A stretch of 5,404 nt of DNA. Origin: Pseudopedobacter sp. (GTDB taxonomy: Bacteria > Bacteroidota > Bacteroidia > Sphingobacteriales > Sphingobacteriaceae). Positions 1 through 5,404 of the stretch are shown piece after piece (positions within the stretch are counted from its first letter, which is position 1; each line of letters starts with the position of its first letter). Below the pieces are notes generated by a model that ran no database searches, was not told the origin of the DNA, and was given only the letters and a program-made list of their open reading frames with translations. The stretch lies in contig JACMNZ010000059.1 of assembly GCA_014378285.1 (NCBI GenBank), positions 1-5,404 of the forward strand, given 5' to 3'. A program made the position numbers and the translations under genes.

Positions 1-1
1 A

Positions 2-406
2 GGCGGGCCATTTGGAGCTGTGATTGTGAAAGATGGAAAAATAATAGCTAAAAGTGCTAATACAGTTACTACAACAAACGATCCTACAGCACATGCGGAA
101 ATAGCAACTATAAGATTAGCATGTACTAAATTAAACACTTTCAATTTAGCGGGTTGTGTAATTTATACAAGTTGCGAGCCATGCCCAATGTGCTTAGGAG
201 CAATTTACTGGGCTAGATTAGATAAAATGTATTACGGAAATACAAAAAAAGACGCTGCAAATATCGGTTTTGATGATGCTTTTATTTACGAAGAACTAGA
301 TTTAAAACCAGAAAATAGGAAATTAAAATCTGAGCAAATTTTAGCTGATGAAGCTATTGTAGCTTTTAATTTGTGGGAGAAAAGTGAAAAGAAAATTGAT
401 TATTAA
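2..406 (+). CDS. guaD: Guanine deaminase (cytidine/deoxycytidylate deaminase fold), 5' end missing
   Basis: This gene probably encodes a zinc-dependent guanine deaminase that converts guanine to xanthine in cytosolic purine salvage or degradation. The frame is open from the left edge, beginning with GGPFGA, and ends at TAA 404-406, leaving 134 visible residues. The PTAHAE motif supplies the zinc-binding His (codon 92-94) and the proton-shuttling Glu (98-100). SCEPCPMC supplies the two zinc Cys residues (182-184 and 191-193). The phrases CLGAIYWAR and NIGFDDAFIYEEL, and the Tyr-terminated C-terminus, resemble Bacillus subtilis GuaD as I remember it. TadA-type tRNA adenosine deaminases share the HAE and PCxxC motifs but lack the GFDDAFIY segment. 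By comparison with the roughly 156-residue family, about 20 N-terminal residues lie outside the window. The GTG at 20 is inside the conserved first strand and is not a start. The fold is certain; the substrate is inferred. Confidence 0.9.
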   Translation, partial: GGPFGAVIVKDGKIIAKSANTVTTTNDPTAHAEIATIRLACTKLNTFNLAGCVIYTSCEPCPMCLGAIYWARLDKMYYGNTKKDAANIGFDDAFIYEELDLKPENRKLKSEQILADEAIVAFNLWEKSEKKIDY

Positions 407-458
407 GTTTTAAGTGGAAAGTAATAAGTTTTAGGTTAACCTATTCGCTTTATTGCTT
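403..458 (+). repeat. Degenerate intergenic repeat with imperfect hairpin, copy 1 (after guaD)
   Basis: AAGTTTTA occurs at 405-412 and again at 426-433. The 16-mer AAGTAATAAGTTTTAG at 419-434 is identical to 2905-2920 after dapD. A perfect 12-base palindrome, TAGGTTAACCTA, lies at 432-443. AAGTAATAAG (419-428) can pair with CTTTATTGCTT (448-458) with one G-T wobble and one bulge, so the element can fold into a hairpin just past the guaD stop codon, which itself overlaps the repeat-like sequence. It may act in transcript 3'-end formation, but there is no GC-rich stem with a U tract as in a classical intrinsic terminator. Confidence 0.6.
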
Positions 459-502
459 CTTTATACTTTATACTTGATATTAAAGACTAAATACTTAAAA
501 AA
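407..502. other. Intergenic region between guaD and the oxidoreductase gene
   Basis: These 96 bases hold a repeat and imperfect hairpin in the first half (annotated separately) and a T/A-rich second half leading to the oxidoreductase start. A partial match to the Bacteroidota -7 box (TATACTTG, 469-476, seven of eight positions) is present. No TTTG lies at the usual 19-21 base distance upstream of it, so I do not call a promoter. The start at 503 is preceded by an A run and no Shine-Dalgarno sequence, which is common in this phylum. Confidence 0.6.
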
Positions 503-1474
503 ATGAAGGATATAACTTGGGGAATATTAGGCTGTGGAGATGTTACGGAAGTGAAAAGTGGCCCTGCATTTAATAAAGTTGTAAATTCTAAGATTGAAGC
601 AGTGATGCGTCGCGATGCTAAAAAAGCTGAGGATTATGCAAAAAGACATCAAATAAAAAAGTGGTACGCTAACGCTGATGATTTAATAAACGACCCAAAA
701 ATAAATTCGATTTATGTAGCTACTCCACCTGCTTTTCATAAAAATTATGCTGTAAAGGCCATGAAAGCAGGAAAAAATGTTTACATAGAAAAGCCTGTTA
801 CTTTAACAGTTGATGAATGTGAAAAATTAATTGAAGTTGAAAAGCAGACCAATCAAAAAGTTACTGTTGCTCACTATCGTAGAGCTTTACCTCTATTTGT
901 TAAATTAAAAGAACTGATTGATAGTGGGATAATTGGAGAAGTAAGAATTATCGATTTAAAATTATTACAAAAACCCAATTCAGATATGATTGCTAAAAGC
1001 GATGATAATTGGCGATTGAATCCGGAAATTTCAGGTGGAGGTTTGTTTTTTGATCTAGCACCTCACCAATTAGATATCTTGGTTCATATTTTTGGTGCTC
1101 CGATATTAAGTAAGGGCTTTTCAAAAAATCAAGCTGAAAATAGCAAAGCCGATGACATTACCGTTGGACAAATTTTATTTAAAAACAACATTACATTTAG
1201 TGGGATCTGGAATTTTAATGCTCATCCAAATAATGAGATTGAACAATGCGAGATTATTGGAAGCACAGGAAAAATCATTTTTTCTTTTTTCAGTAATGAA
1301 ATGGCCTTAGTTAAAGATGGACAAACTGAGGTTTTCAGTTTTGAAAATCCTCATCACATCCAACAAAATATGATTGAAAAAACCGTGAATTACTTTATAG
1401 ACAAAGAAGAAAATCCTTGTTCTTTAAGTGATGCTTTGTTAAGTATAAAGTTGATGGAAAGCTTTACTAGGTAA
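503..1474 (+). CDS. Gfo/Idh/MocA-family NAD(P)-dependent oxidoreductase
   Basis: This is a cytosolic dehydrogenase of the glucose-fructose oxidoreductase/inositol dehydrogenase/MocA family, which oxidises or reduces a hydroxyl of a sugar, inositol or related compound with NAD(P). The 323-residue product has the usual two-domain order. An N-terminal Rossmann fold carries the glycine motif GILGCGDV (residues 7-14), the ATPPAFH segment (73-79) and the signature EKP (96-98), whose Lys is normally catalytic. The C-terminal alpha/beta domain carries GGGLFFDLAPHQLD (178-191); Asp184 and His188 fit the family's catalytic pair. Length is typical (about 320-380) and no frameshift is visible. There is no signal peptide, so it is not one of the secreted Tat-type Gfo/Idh proteins. 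The start at 503 is favoured because MKDITWGILG places the Rossmann strand at the very N-terminus. The substrate cannot be read from sequence and the neighbours give no clue. The gene runs convergently towards hslR. Confidence 0.93.
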   Translation: MKDITWGILGCGDVTEVKSGPAFNKVVNSKIEAVMRRDAKKAEDYAKRHQIKKWYANADDLINDPKINSIYVATPPAFHKNYAVKAMKAGKNVYIEKPVTLTVDECEKLIEVEKQTNQKVTVAHYRRALPLFVKLKELIDSGIIGEVRIIDLKLLQKPNSDMIAKSDDNWRLNPEISGGGLFFDLAPHQLDILVHIFGAPILSKGFSKNQAENSKADDITVGQILFKNNITFSGIWNFNAHPNNEIEQCEIIGSTGKIIFSFFSNEMALVKDGQTEVFSFENPHHIQQNMIEKTVNYFIDKEENPCSLSDALLSIKLMESFTR

Positions 1475-1586
1475 TAAAATTTATTTTGCCAATTTGCAAA
1501 CCGAGCCAGATTTTAAATATGTTTTAAGTACAAACTTATCACTTATTACATAAAACCTACAACCCTATAACCTACAATTCTATAAC
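1475..1586. other. Convergent intergenic region between oxidoreductase and hslR
   Basis: These 112 bases separate two convergent genes, so transcripts from both sides should end here. The left half has only weak possible stems, TTTGC/GCAAA (1485-1489 with 1496-1500) and TAAGT/ACTTA (1525-1529 with 1534-1538). Neither is strong enough to call a terminator. The right half is repeat sequence, annotated separately. No small gene is supported. Confidence 0.6.
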
Positions 1587-1595
1587 CTAATCCTT
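1521..1595 (-). repeat. Degenerate intergenic repeat, copy 2 (after hslR), including a 15-bp tandem array
   Basis: Three consecutive 15-base units on the + strand are TAAAACCTACAACCC (1551-1565), TATAACCTACAATTC (1566-1580) and TATAACCTAATCCTT (1581-1595), the last one degenerate. Next to them, 1541-1549 reads ACTTATTAC, the reverse complement of the GTAATAAGT core seen after guaD and dapD. Read on the - strand, that is downstream of hslR, the order is AGGTTATAG, TTGTAGG, then GTAATAAGT, the same G/T-rich polarity as the other copies. The third unit extends through the hslR stop codon (TAG on the - strand, 1587-1589) into its last codons. GTTTTA at 1521-1526 can pair with TAAAAC at 1551-1556, giving a weak hairpin. 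Confidence 0.65.
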
Positions 1596-1988
1596 TTCCT
1601 CAGTATCAAAAAAACTATCACTTAAATCATCAATTTCTCTGCGATCCTTTTTTGTTGGTCTTCCTGTACCTCTATCACGTGTTAATATTGGAGAATGAAA
1701 CATAGATTTATATTTTGCCGTTTCTTCTGGCGGCGTTAAATCGGCGTAAGCCAAAACAGCTTTTTTTGCATCTACGCGGCTAGGTAAAAGTTCTAAAACT
1801 TTTATTATCTTTTTTTCTATAGCTTTAGAAACTTGATAAACCTCACCAATTTTAACTTCATGACTGGGTTTTATGTTTGTTCCTTCCTTCTTAACTCTTC
1901 CAGCTTTACAAGCATCTGTTGCTAAAGAACGAGTTTTGAATAACCTAATAGACCATAAATATTTATCAATCCTTAATTTTTCTGCCAT
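1587..1988 (-). CDS. hslR: S4-domain RNA-binding protein, Hsp15-like
   Basis: This is a small basic cytosolic protein of the Hsp15/HslR type. In E. coli Hsp15 binds 50S subunits carrying a nascent-chain-tRNA after aborted translation and helps recycle them. The product has 133 residues, matching E. coli Hsp15 in length. The S4 RNA-binding domain fills roughly residues 4-50: RIDKYLWSIRLFKTRSLA (6-23), then DACKAGRVKKEG with the conserved glycine turn, then NIKPSHEVKIGEVYQV. The C-terminal half contains GRPTKKDRR (109-117), a characteristic Hsp15 tail motif, and ends in an acidic stretch. The start at 1988 gives MAEKLRIDKYLW, directly before the S4 domain. The frame stays open upstream to 2156, but that extension lies antisense to the start of dapD and resembles nothing. 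The gene is divergent from dapD and convergent with the oxidoreductase. A stress role in this organism is inferred from the family. Confidence 0.9.
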   Translation of the reverse strand: MAEKLRIDKYLWSIRLFKTRSLATDACKAGRVKKEGTNIKPSHEVKIGEVYQVSKAIEKKIIKVLELLPSRVDAKKAVLAYADLTPPEETAKYKSMFHSPILTRDRGTGRPTKKDRREIDDLSDSFFDTEEKD

Positions 1989-1994
1989 TGCATC

Positions 1995-2027
1995 CAAAAA
2001 TAAGGCAAAATTCCCTTCTATGGCAAA
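1995..2027 (-). promoter_or_regulatory. Candidate Bacteroidota-type promoter for hslR
   Basis: On the - strand a TTTG (-33 element, 2027-2024) is followed after 21 bases by TATTTTTG (2002-1995), an exact match to the TAnnTTTG -7 element used by the primary sigma factor of Bacteroidota. Spacing is at the expected value. The box ends only six bases before the ATG at 1988, so transcription would begin at or within a few bases of the start codon. The AT-rich background makes chance matches possible, which limits confidence. Confidence 0.5.
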
Positions 2028-2061
2028 AAAACCTTTAATTTGCACAAAAACAAATTTTACA

Positions 2062-2880
2062 ATGATAGCCGAATTAAAAAAAGCCGTTGAAGAAGCTTGG
2101 GACGATAGAAACCTGCTTAATTTTAAAGAATATAGAGATGCCATTGAGCGTATCATTTATAGATTAGATATTGGAGAGTTTAGGGTTGCCGAAAAAATTG
2201 GGACTATTTGGCATGTTAACGATTGGTTAAAAAAAGCAGTAATTATGTATTTCCCGATAAGAGAAATGGAAGAAATTAAAGCTGGACCATTTGTTTTTCA
2301 TGATAAAATGAAATTGAAAACCGATTTCAAAAAAACTGGTGTCAGAGTTGTACCTCACGGATTAGCCAGATACGGTGCTTATTTAGCCAAAGGAGTTATC
2401 TTAATGCCTTCTTATGTAAATATTGGTGCTTATGTAGATAGTGGAACTATGGTAGATACTTGGGCTACAGTTGGTTCTTGTGCTCAAATAGGTAAAGATG
2501 TGCATTTAAGTGGCGGCGTGGGTATTGGAGGTGTTTTAGAACCCGTTCAAGCCGCCCCTGTAATTATAGAAGACGGTTGTTTTTTAGGTTCCAGAGCAAT
2601 AGTTGTAGAAGGAGTTAGGTTAGAAAAAGAAGTGGTTTTAGGTGCTAATGTTGTACTTACAGCTTCAACAAAAATTATTGATGTTACAGGGCCAGAGCCA
2701 GTTGAACATAAAATGGTTGTACCAGAACGTTCTGTTGTAATTCCAGGTTCTTACACTAAAAAATTCCCCGCTGGTGAGTTTCAAGTACCTTGTGCTTTAA
2801 TTATCGGAAAAAGAAAAGAATCTACAGATAAGAAAACTTCTCTTAACGATGCTTTAAGAGATCATAGTGTGGCAGTTTAA
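2062..2880 (+). CDS. dapD: 2,3,4,5-tetrahydropyridine-2,6-dicarboxylate N-succinyltransferase
   Basis: DapD transfers succinyl from succinyl-CoA to tetrahydrodipicolinate in the succinylase branch of meso-diaminopimelate and lysine synthesis, supplying peptidoglycan cross-links. It normally works as a cytosolic trimer. The 272-residue product is close to E. coli DapD (274). A helical N-terminal domain covers about residues 1-95. The left-handed beta-helix of hexapeptide repeats covers about 96-230 and includes the near-invariant runs MPSYVNIGAYVDSGTMVDTW (115-134), GSCAQIGKDVHLSGGVGIGG (138-157) and VLEPVQAAPVIIEDGCFLGS (158-177). A short C-terminal segment with CALIIGKRK follows. The start at 2062 gives MIAELKKAVEEAW, the usual N-terminus. 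An in-frame ATG at 1873 would add 63 residues antisense to hslR and is rejected. The gap to hslR is 73 bases. A weak -7-like TTAATTTG (2035-2042) has no partner. The gene presumably ends at the downstream hairpin. Its presence implies the succinylase route and not the DapL route. Confidence 0.97.
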   Translation: MIAELKKAVEEAWDDRNLLNFKEYRDAIERIIYRLDIGEFRVAEKIGTIWHVNDWLKKAVIMYFPIREMEEIKAGPFVFHDKMKLKTDFKKTGVRVVPHGLARYGAYLAKGVILMPSYVNIGAYVDSGTMVDTWATVGSCAQIGKDVHLSGGVGIGGVLEPVQAAPVIIEDGCFLGSRAIVVEGVRLEKEVVLGANVVLTASTKIIDVTGPEPVEHKMVVPERSVVIPGSYTKKFPAGEFQVPCALIIGKRKESTDKKTSLNDALRDHSVAV

Positions 2881-2967
2881 TTTGAGTTAAGAGTTATAGG
2901 TTGTAAGTAATAAGTTTTAGAACTTCTAAAACTTATTACCTAAAACTTACCACCTAAAACCTAAAAT
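2881..2967. repeat. Degenerate intergenic repeat with long hairpin, copy 3 (between dapD and glycosyltransferase)
   Basis: Almost the whole 87-base gap is repeat sequence. GTAATAAGTTTTAGAA (2907-2922) and TTCTAAAACTTATTAC (2924-2939) are perfect reverse complements around one C at 2923. Pairing can be extended outwards to 2897 and 2949 with two mismatches and one G-T wobble, giving a stem of about 26 bp. The left arm shares the exact 16-mer AAGTAATAAGTTTTAG with the copy after guaD. To the right, the unit ACCTAAAAC recurs (2939-2947 as ACCTAAAAC, 2952-2960 as ACCTAAAAC, then CCTAAAA), running to the base before the ATG at 2968. It may be a transcription end for dapD or an RNA-stabilising stem, and it also forms the leader of the next gene. 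Confidence 0.8.
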
Positions 2968-4083
2968 ATGAAAATCGGATTTGAAGCAAAAAGAGCATTT
3001 CAAAACTTTACAGGTTTGGGAAATTATGCTCGTTTTGTAATTAGAATATTATCCGAAAATCAACCACAAAATCAATATTTCCTTTACGCACCAAAAGCGG
3101 TAAAAAATCCTCGCACAAATTTCTTATTTGATTTAAAAAATGTTTTTATCAGAACCGCTCCAATAAAATTTTTAAAATCTTACTGGAGGAGCAAAGGTGT
3201 GATTAAAGAACTTTTAGAAGATAAGATTGAGCTTTTTCATGGTTTAAGTCATGAGATCCCAAGTGGATTAAAAAAAGCAAATATCAAATCTGTAGTTACC
3301 ATTCATGATCTAATTTATCTGCGCTATCCCAAATATTTTAAATGGTTAGATAGAAAAATTTATGATTATAAATTTAGATCATCTTGCAAAAAAGCAGATA
3401 AAATCATCGCGATAAGTGAGCAAACCAAAAGAGATATCATTCATTTTTTTGGTACTGATAATAATAAAGTCGCTGTGATTTATCAAGGATGTGATGCTGT
3501 TTTTAGTAGTAAGGTTTCTGCTGATGAAAAAGAGAAAATTAAGCAAAAATATAATTTATCAGACGGATATTTACTTTGCGTTGGTAGTATAGAAATCCGT
3601 AAAAATCAATTACTTATTTTAAAAGCCTTAAATCTATTACCTCCAAAAATTAGCTTAGTTTTAGTAGGAAAACAAACCGAATATGTAGAAATTCTTAATG
3701 ATTTCATCATAAGGAATAAATTAGAAAATAGGATTAAAATTTTGTCTGATGTCTCTTTTCAAGATTTACCGACTATTTATCAATTGGCAAAAATATTTGT
3801 TTATCCATCCCGTTTTGAAGGCTTTGGCATCCCAATCTTAGAAGCTTTAAATTCTGGCGTTCCTGTAATTTCAGCAACAGGTTCTTGCTTAGAAGAAGCT
3901 GGTGGCTCAAATTCAATTTATGTTTCTCCGGATAATGAAGAAGAATTATCTCAGGCTGTTTTAAAAATTTTGGGCAATGCTTCATTACAAAAAGAAATGA
4001 TTTTAAAGGGTAAAGAATATGCTTTAAATTTTAGGGATGAAAAAATCGCCAAAAATTTGTTAGAACTTTATCAAAACATTTAA
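2968..4083 (+). CDS. GT4-type glycosyltransferase (GT-B fold)
   Basis: This is a retaining, nucleotide-sugar-dependent glycosyltransferase of the GT4 type, acting at the cytosolic face of the membrane in synthesis of a surface or storage glycan; donor and acceptor are unknown. The 371-residue product has both GT-B Rossmann halves. The N-terminal half contains FTGLGNYAR (14-22) at the first glycine-rich turn, LFHG (89-92) and TIHDLIYLRYP (111-121). The C-terminal half contains GSIEIRKNQ (206-214), whose Arg-Lys normally grips the donor phosphate, and SRFEGFGIPILEALNSGVPV (281-300), the EX7E-type signature with Glu284 and Glu292. The family's closing helix (residues about 355-370) is present, so the gene looks intact. 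No signal peptide or transmembrane segment is seen. It resembles mannosyltransferase-like GT4 proteins common in Bacteroidota. The start follows repeat sequence, with no Shine-Dalgarno sequence. Only 35 bases separate it from the nuclease gene, suggesting co-transcription. Confidence 0.93.
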   Translation: MKIGFEAKRAFQNFTGLGNYARFVIRILSENQPQNQYFLYAPKAVKNPRTNFLFDLKNVFIRTAPIKFLKSYWRSKGVIKELLEDKIELFHGLSHEIPSGLKKANIKSVVTIHDLIYLRYPKYFKWLDRKIYDYKFRSSCKKADKIIAISEQTKRDIIHFFGTDNNKVAVIYQGCDAVFSSKVSADEKEKIKQKYNLSDGYLLCVGSIEIRKNQLLILKALNLLPPKISLVLVGKQTEYVEILNDFIIRNKLENRIKILSDVSFQDLPTIYQLAKIFVYPSRFEGFGIPILEALNSGVPVISATGSCLEEAGGSNSIYVSPDNEEELSQAVLKILGNASLQKEMILKGKEYALNFRDEKIAKNLLELYQNI

Positions 4084-4118
4084 TTTCATAAATTGTATTA
4101 TTTTTTCAAAACTTGTAA

Positions 4119-5404
4119 ATGAGATTAACCGTGTGGGGTGCTGCAGAACAGGTAACTGGCAGTATGCATCTTTTAGAGATTGATAATTATAAGATTTTGG
4201 TGGATTGCGGCCTTAATTATGAAGGCGGTGTAGAATTAAGCCAAAACGAAAATTTTCCCTTTAATCCGTCTGATATTGATGTCGTGATTTTAACCCACGC
4301 TCATATTGATCATAGCGGAAACCTACCTACGTTGGTTAAAAATGGTTTTGAAGGTCAAATTCTGTGTACTTATCCAACTGCAGATTTAACTCAATTACTG
4401 CTCTCAGATTCTGTGAATATCTTTATGGGAAAACAGAATAAATCTAGGCGACATAAAAAATTTCATCGTAATAAAAATAAAGCCTTCAATAACGTCCATC
4501 CGCTTTATCTTCAAAAGCATGTAAATGATACTGCAGATAGAATAGTTCCTATTCCGTTTAACCAAAATTTTGAAATAACAAAAAACATTACGCTTACGCT
4601 GATACCTACGGGACATTTGTTAGGTGCAGCCGCAGCTCATTTTAAAATTTTAGAAAACGGAGAAAACAAAACCATTGCCTTTACAGGCGATATTGGCCGT
4701 AAAAATTATCCTGTTTTAAACGACCCGGAATATTTACCAGAAACGCAATATTTGGTTTGCGAATCCACTTATGGCGGGCGTTTACACTCTGATAAAGAAA
4801 GTTTAAAAAATGTATTAATTAAAGCGATTAAGGAAGCTTGTATTGATCAACCTGGTCGTCTAATTATTCCAGCTTTTTCTGTTGGGAGAACCCAATCTTT
4901 GGTATTTTCTTTAAATAAGATTTTTACGGATAATGAGCTCCCTCCTATTCCTGTGTTTGTAGATAGCCCAATGGCAACTATGGCAACACAAATTTACAGG
5001 AAACACTATAAATACGTAAGTGAAGAAGCTCGTTCTTTTTATAATGATAAAGGCGATGGGTATGAATTTGATAACCTTAGTTATGTAAAAGAGTTAAAAG
5101 AAAGCAAAGAAATATCTGACCATTTTGAGCCTTGCATCATCATTTCTTCTGCCGGAATGTTAGAAGGCGGTAGGATTCAGGATCATCTTTTTTATAACAT
5201 CCAAAATTTTTATGCTACAATTTTCTTTATTGGTTATTGCGCTAAAGGTACTTTAGGGCATCGGTTATTAAGAGGTGATTCTATTGTTAATATCAAGGGC
5301 AGAGAACTTTCTGTTTTTGCAACGATAAAGAGAACAGATTTATTGAGCGGCCATGGCGATCATCAAGATTTGATTGATTATGTGATGGCTATCCCAAATT
5401 CTTC
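4119..5404 (+). CDS. MBL-fold/beta-CASP ribonuclease-like protein, 3' end missing
   Basis: This is a metallo-beta-lactamase-fold hydrolase with a beta-CASP domain, the class that includes CPSF73-like and bacterial RNA-processing nucleases. The visible 428 residues run open to the right edge; family length of about 450-470 suggests only a few dozen are missing. In order: GAAEQVTGSMHLLE (7-20); DCG (29-31); the di-zinc motif THAHIDHSG (59-67) with His60, His62, Asp64 and His65; TGHLLGA (164-170) with His166; and TGDIGR (189-194) with Asp191. The beta-CASP part has ESTYGGR (215-221, motif A acid), PAFSVGRTQ (251-259), VDSPMA (281-286), SSAGMLEGGR (343-352), GTLGH (377-381) and SGHGD (410-414, motif C His412). 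Residues 105-121 are strongly basic, 11 of 17 being Lys, Arg or His, fitting RNA contact. The start at 4119 gives MRLTVWGAAEQVTGS, the usual N-terminus. Endo- versus exonuclease activity cannot be told. It probably shares a transcript with the glycosyltransferase. Confidence 0.92.
   Translation, partial: MRLTVWGAAEQVTGSMHLLEIDNYKILVDCGLNYEGGVELSQNENFPFNPSDIDVVILTHAHIDHSGNLPTLVKNGFEGQILCTYPTADLTQLLLSDSVNIFMGKQNKSRRHKKFHRNKNKAFNNVHPLYLQKHVNDTADRIVPIPFNQNFEITKNITLTLIPTGHLLGAAAAHFKILENGENKTIAFTGDIGRKNYPVLNDPEYLPETQYLVCESTYGGRLHSDKESLKNVLIKAIKEACIDQPGRLIIPAFSVGRTQSLVFSLNKIFTDNELPPIPVFVDSPMATMATQIYRKHYKYVSEEARSFYNDKGDGYEFDNLSYVKELKESKEISDHFEPCIIISSAGMLEGGRIQDHLFYNIQNFYATIFFIGYCAKGTLGHRLLRGDSIVNIKGRELSVFATIKRTDLLSGHGDHQDLIDYVMAIPNS

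Noticed and set aside
20..22. GTG as a start codon for the deaminase gene
   Set aside because: It is a Val codon inside the conserved first strand (GGPFGAVIV). The frame is open to the left edge, so the true start lies outside the window.
469..476. TATACTTG as a -7 box for the oxidoreductase gene
   Set aside because: It matches seven of eight positions but has no TTTG at suitable spacing upstream.
1485..1500. Short stem TTTGC/GCAAA as an intrinsic terminator after the oxidoreductase gene
   Set aside because: It has five base pairs, no GC core and no following T run, which is expected by chance in AT-rich DNA.
1541..1595. CRISPR-like or telomere-like array
   Set aside because: Units are only 15 bases, degenerate, directly abutting and without unique spacers. 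Simple tandem or dispersed repeat sequence is the better description.
1873..2061. An in-frame ATG at 1873 that would extend DapD by 63 residues
   Set aside because: The extension is antisense to hslR and does not resemble DapD. The start at 2062 gives the usual N-terminus and length.
1989..2156. Upstream extension of the hslR reading frame by 56 residues
   Set aside because: It overlaps the start of dapD on the opposite strand, adds low-information sequence, and the S4 domain begins right after the ATG at 1988.
3773..3985. Open frame of 70 codons on the - strand inside the glycosyltransferase gene
   Set aside because: It is antisense to the most conserved part of a clear GT4 gene (EX7E motif) and has no recognisable features.
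4404..4616. Open frame of 70 codons on the - strand inside the beta-CASP nuclease gene
   Set aside because: It is fully antisense to a well-supported gene and has no domain or initiation signal.
1..5404. Defence system, mobile element, tRNA/rRNA gene or novel multi-gene cassette
   Set aside because: Each complete or partial gene is a common housekeeping or metabolic family. I saw no transposase, integrase, attachment site, terminal inverted repeats of an insertion sequence, or structured RNA gene.

Overview
The window is a compact, AT-rich stretch of ordinary chromosome. It carries six protein genes and no intergenic gap longer than about 115 bases. Protein style (DapD, an Hsp15-like S4 protein, a GT4 glycosyltransferase beginning MKIGFEAKRAF, a bacterial beta-CASP nuclease), the absence of Shine-Dalgarno sequences before the starts, and one good TTTG/TAnnTTTG promoter all point to Bacteroidota. 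A Pedobacter-like member of the Sphingobacteriaceae is my best guess, inferred from familiarity and not from a search.

Layout, left to right. (1) The 3' part of a guanine deaminase gene on the + strand, cut by the window edge. (2) A complete Gfo/Idh/MocA-family NAD(P)-dependent oxidoreductase on the + strand. (3) A small S4-domain Hsp15-like RNA-binding protein (hslR) on the - strand, convergent with gene 2. (4) dapD of the succinylase lysine/diaminopimelate pathway on the + strand, divergent from hslR across a 73-base gap. (5) A complete GT4-type glycosyltransferase on the + strand. (6) An MBL-fold/beta-CASP ribonuclease-like protein on the + strand, 35 bases behind the glycosyltransferase and cut by the right edge.

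The genes do not form one pathway: they cover purine salvage, an unknown sugar or polyol oxidation, ribosome rescue, cell-wall/lysine precursor synthesis, glycan synthesis and RNA processing. Only genes 5 and 6 are spaced closely enough to suggest a shared transcript.

I found no convincing undescribed multi-gene system. The most interesting signal is non-coding. Three intergenic stretches (after guaD, after hslR and after dapD) carry degenerate copies of one AT-rich repeat. In each case it reads in the G/T-rich orientation on the coding strand just past a stop codon. It tends to be followed by a C/A-rich inverted partner, so it can form a hairpin. The copy after dapD is a perfect 16-bp inverted repeat around a single base, and its C/A-rich arm runs into the start codon of the glycosyltransferase gene. 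A second observation is a promoter placed so close to the hslR start that the transcript may be leaderless.
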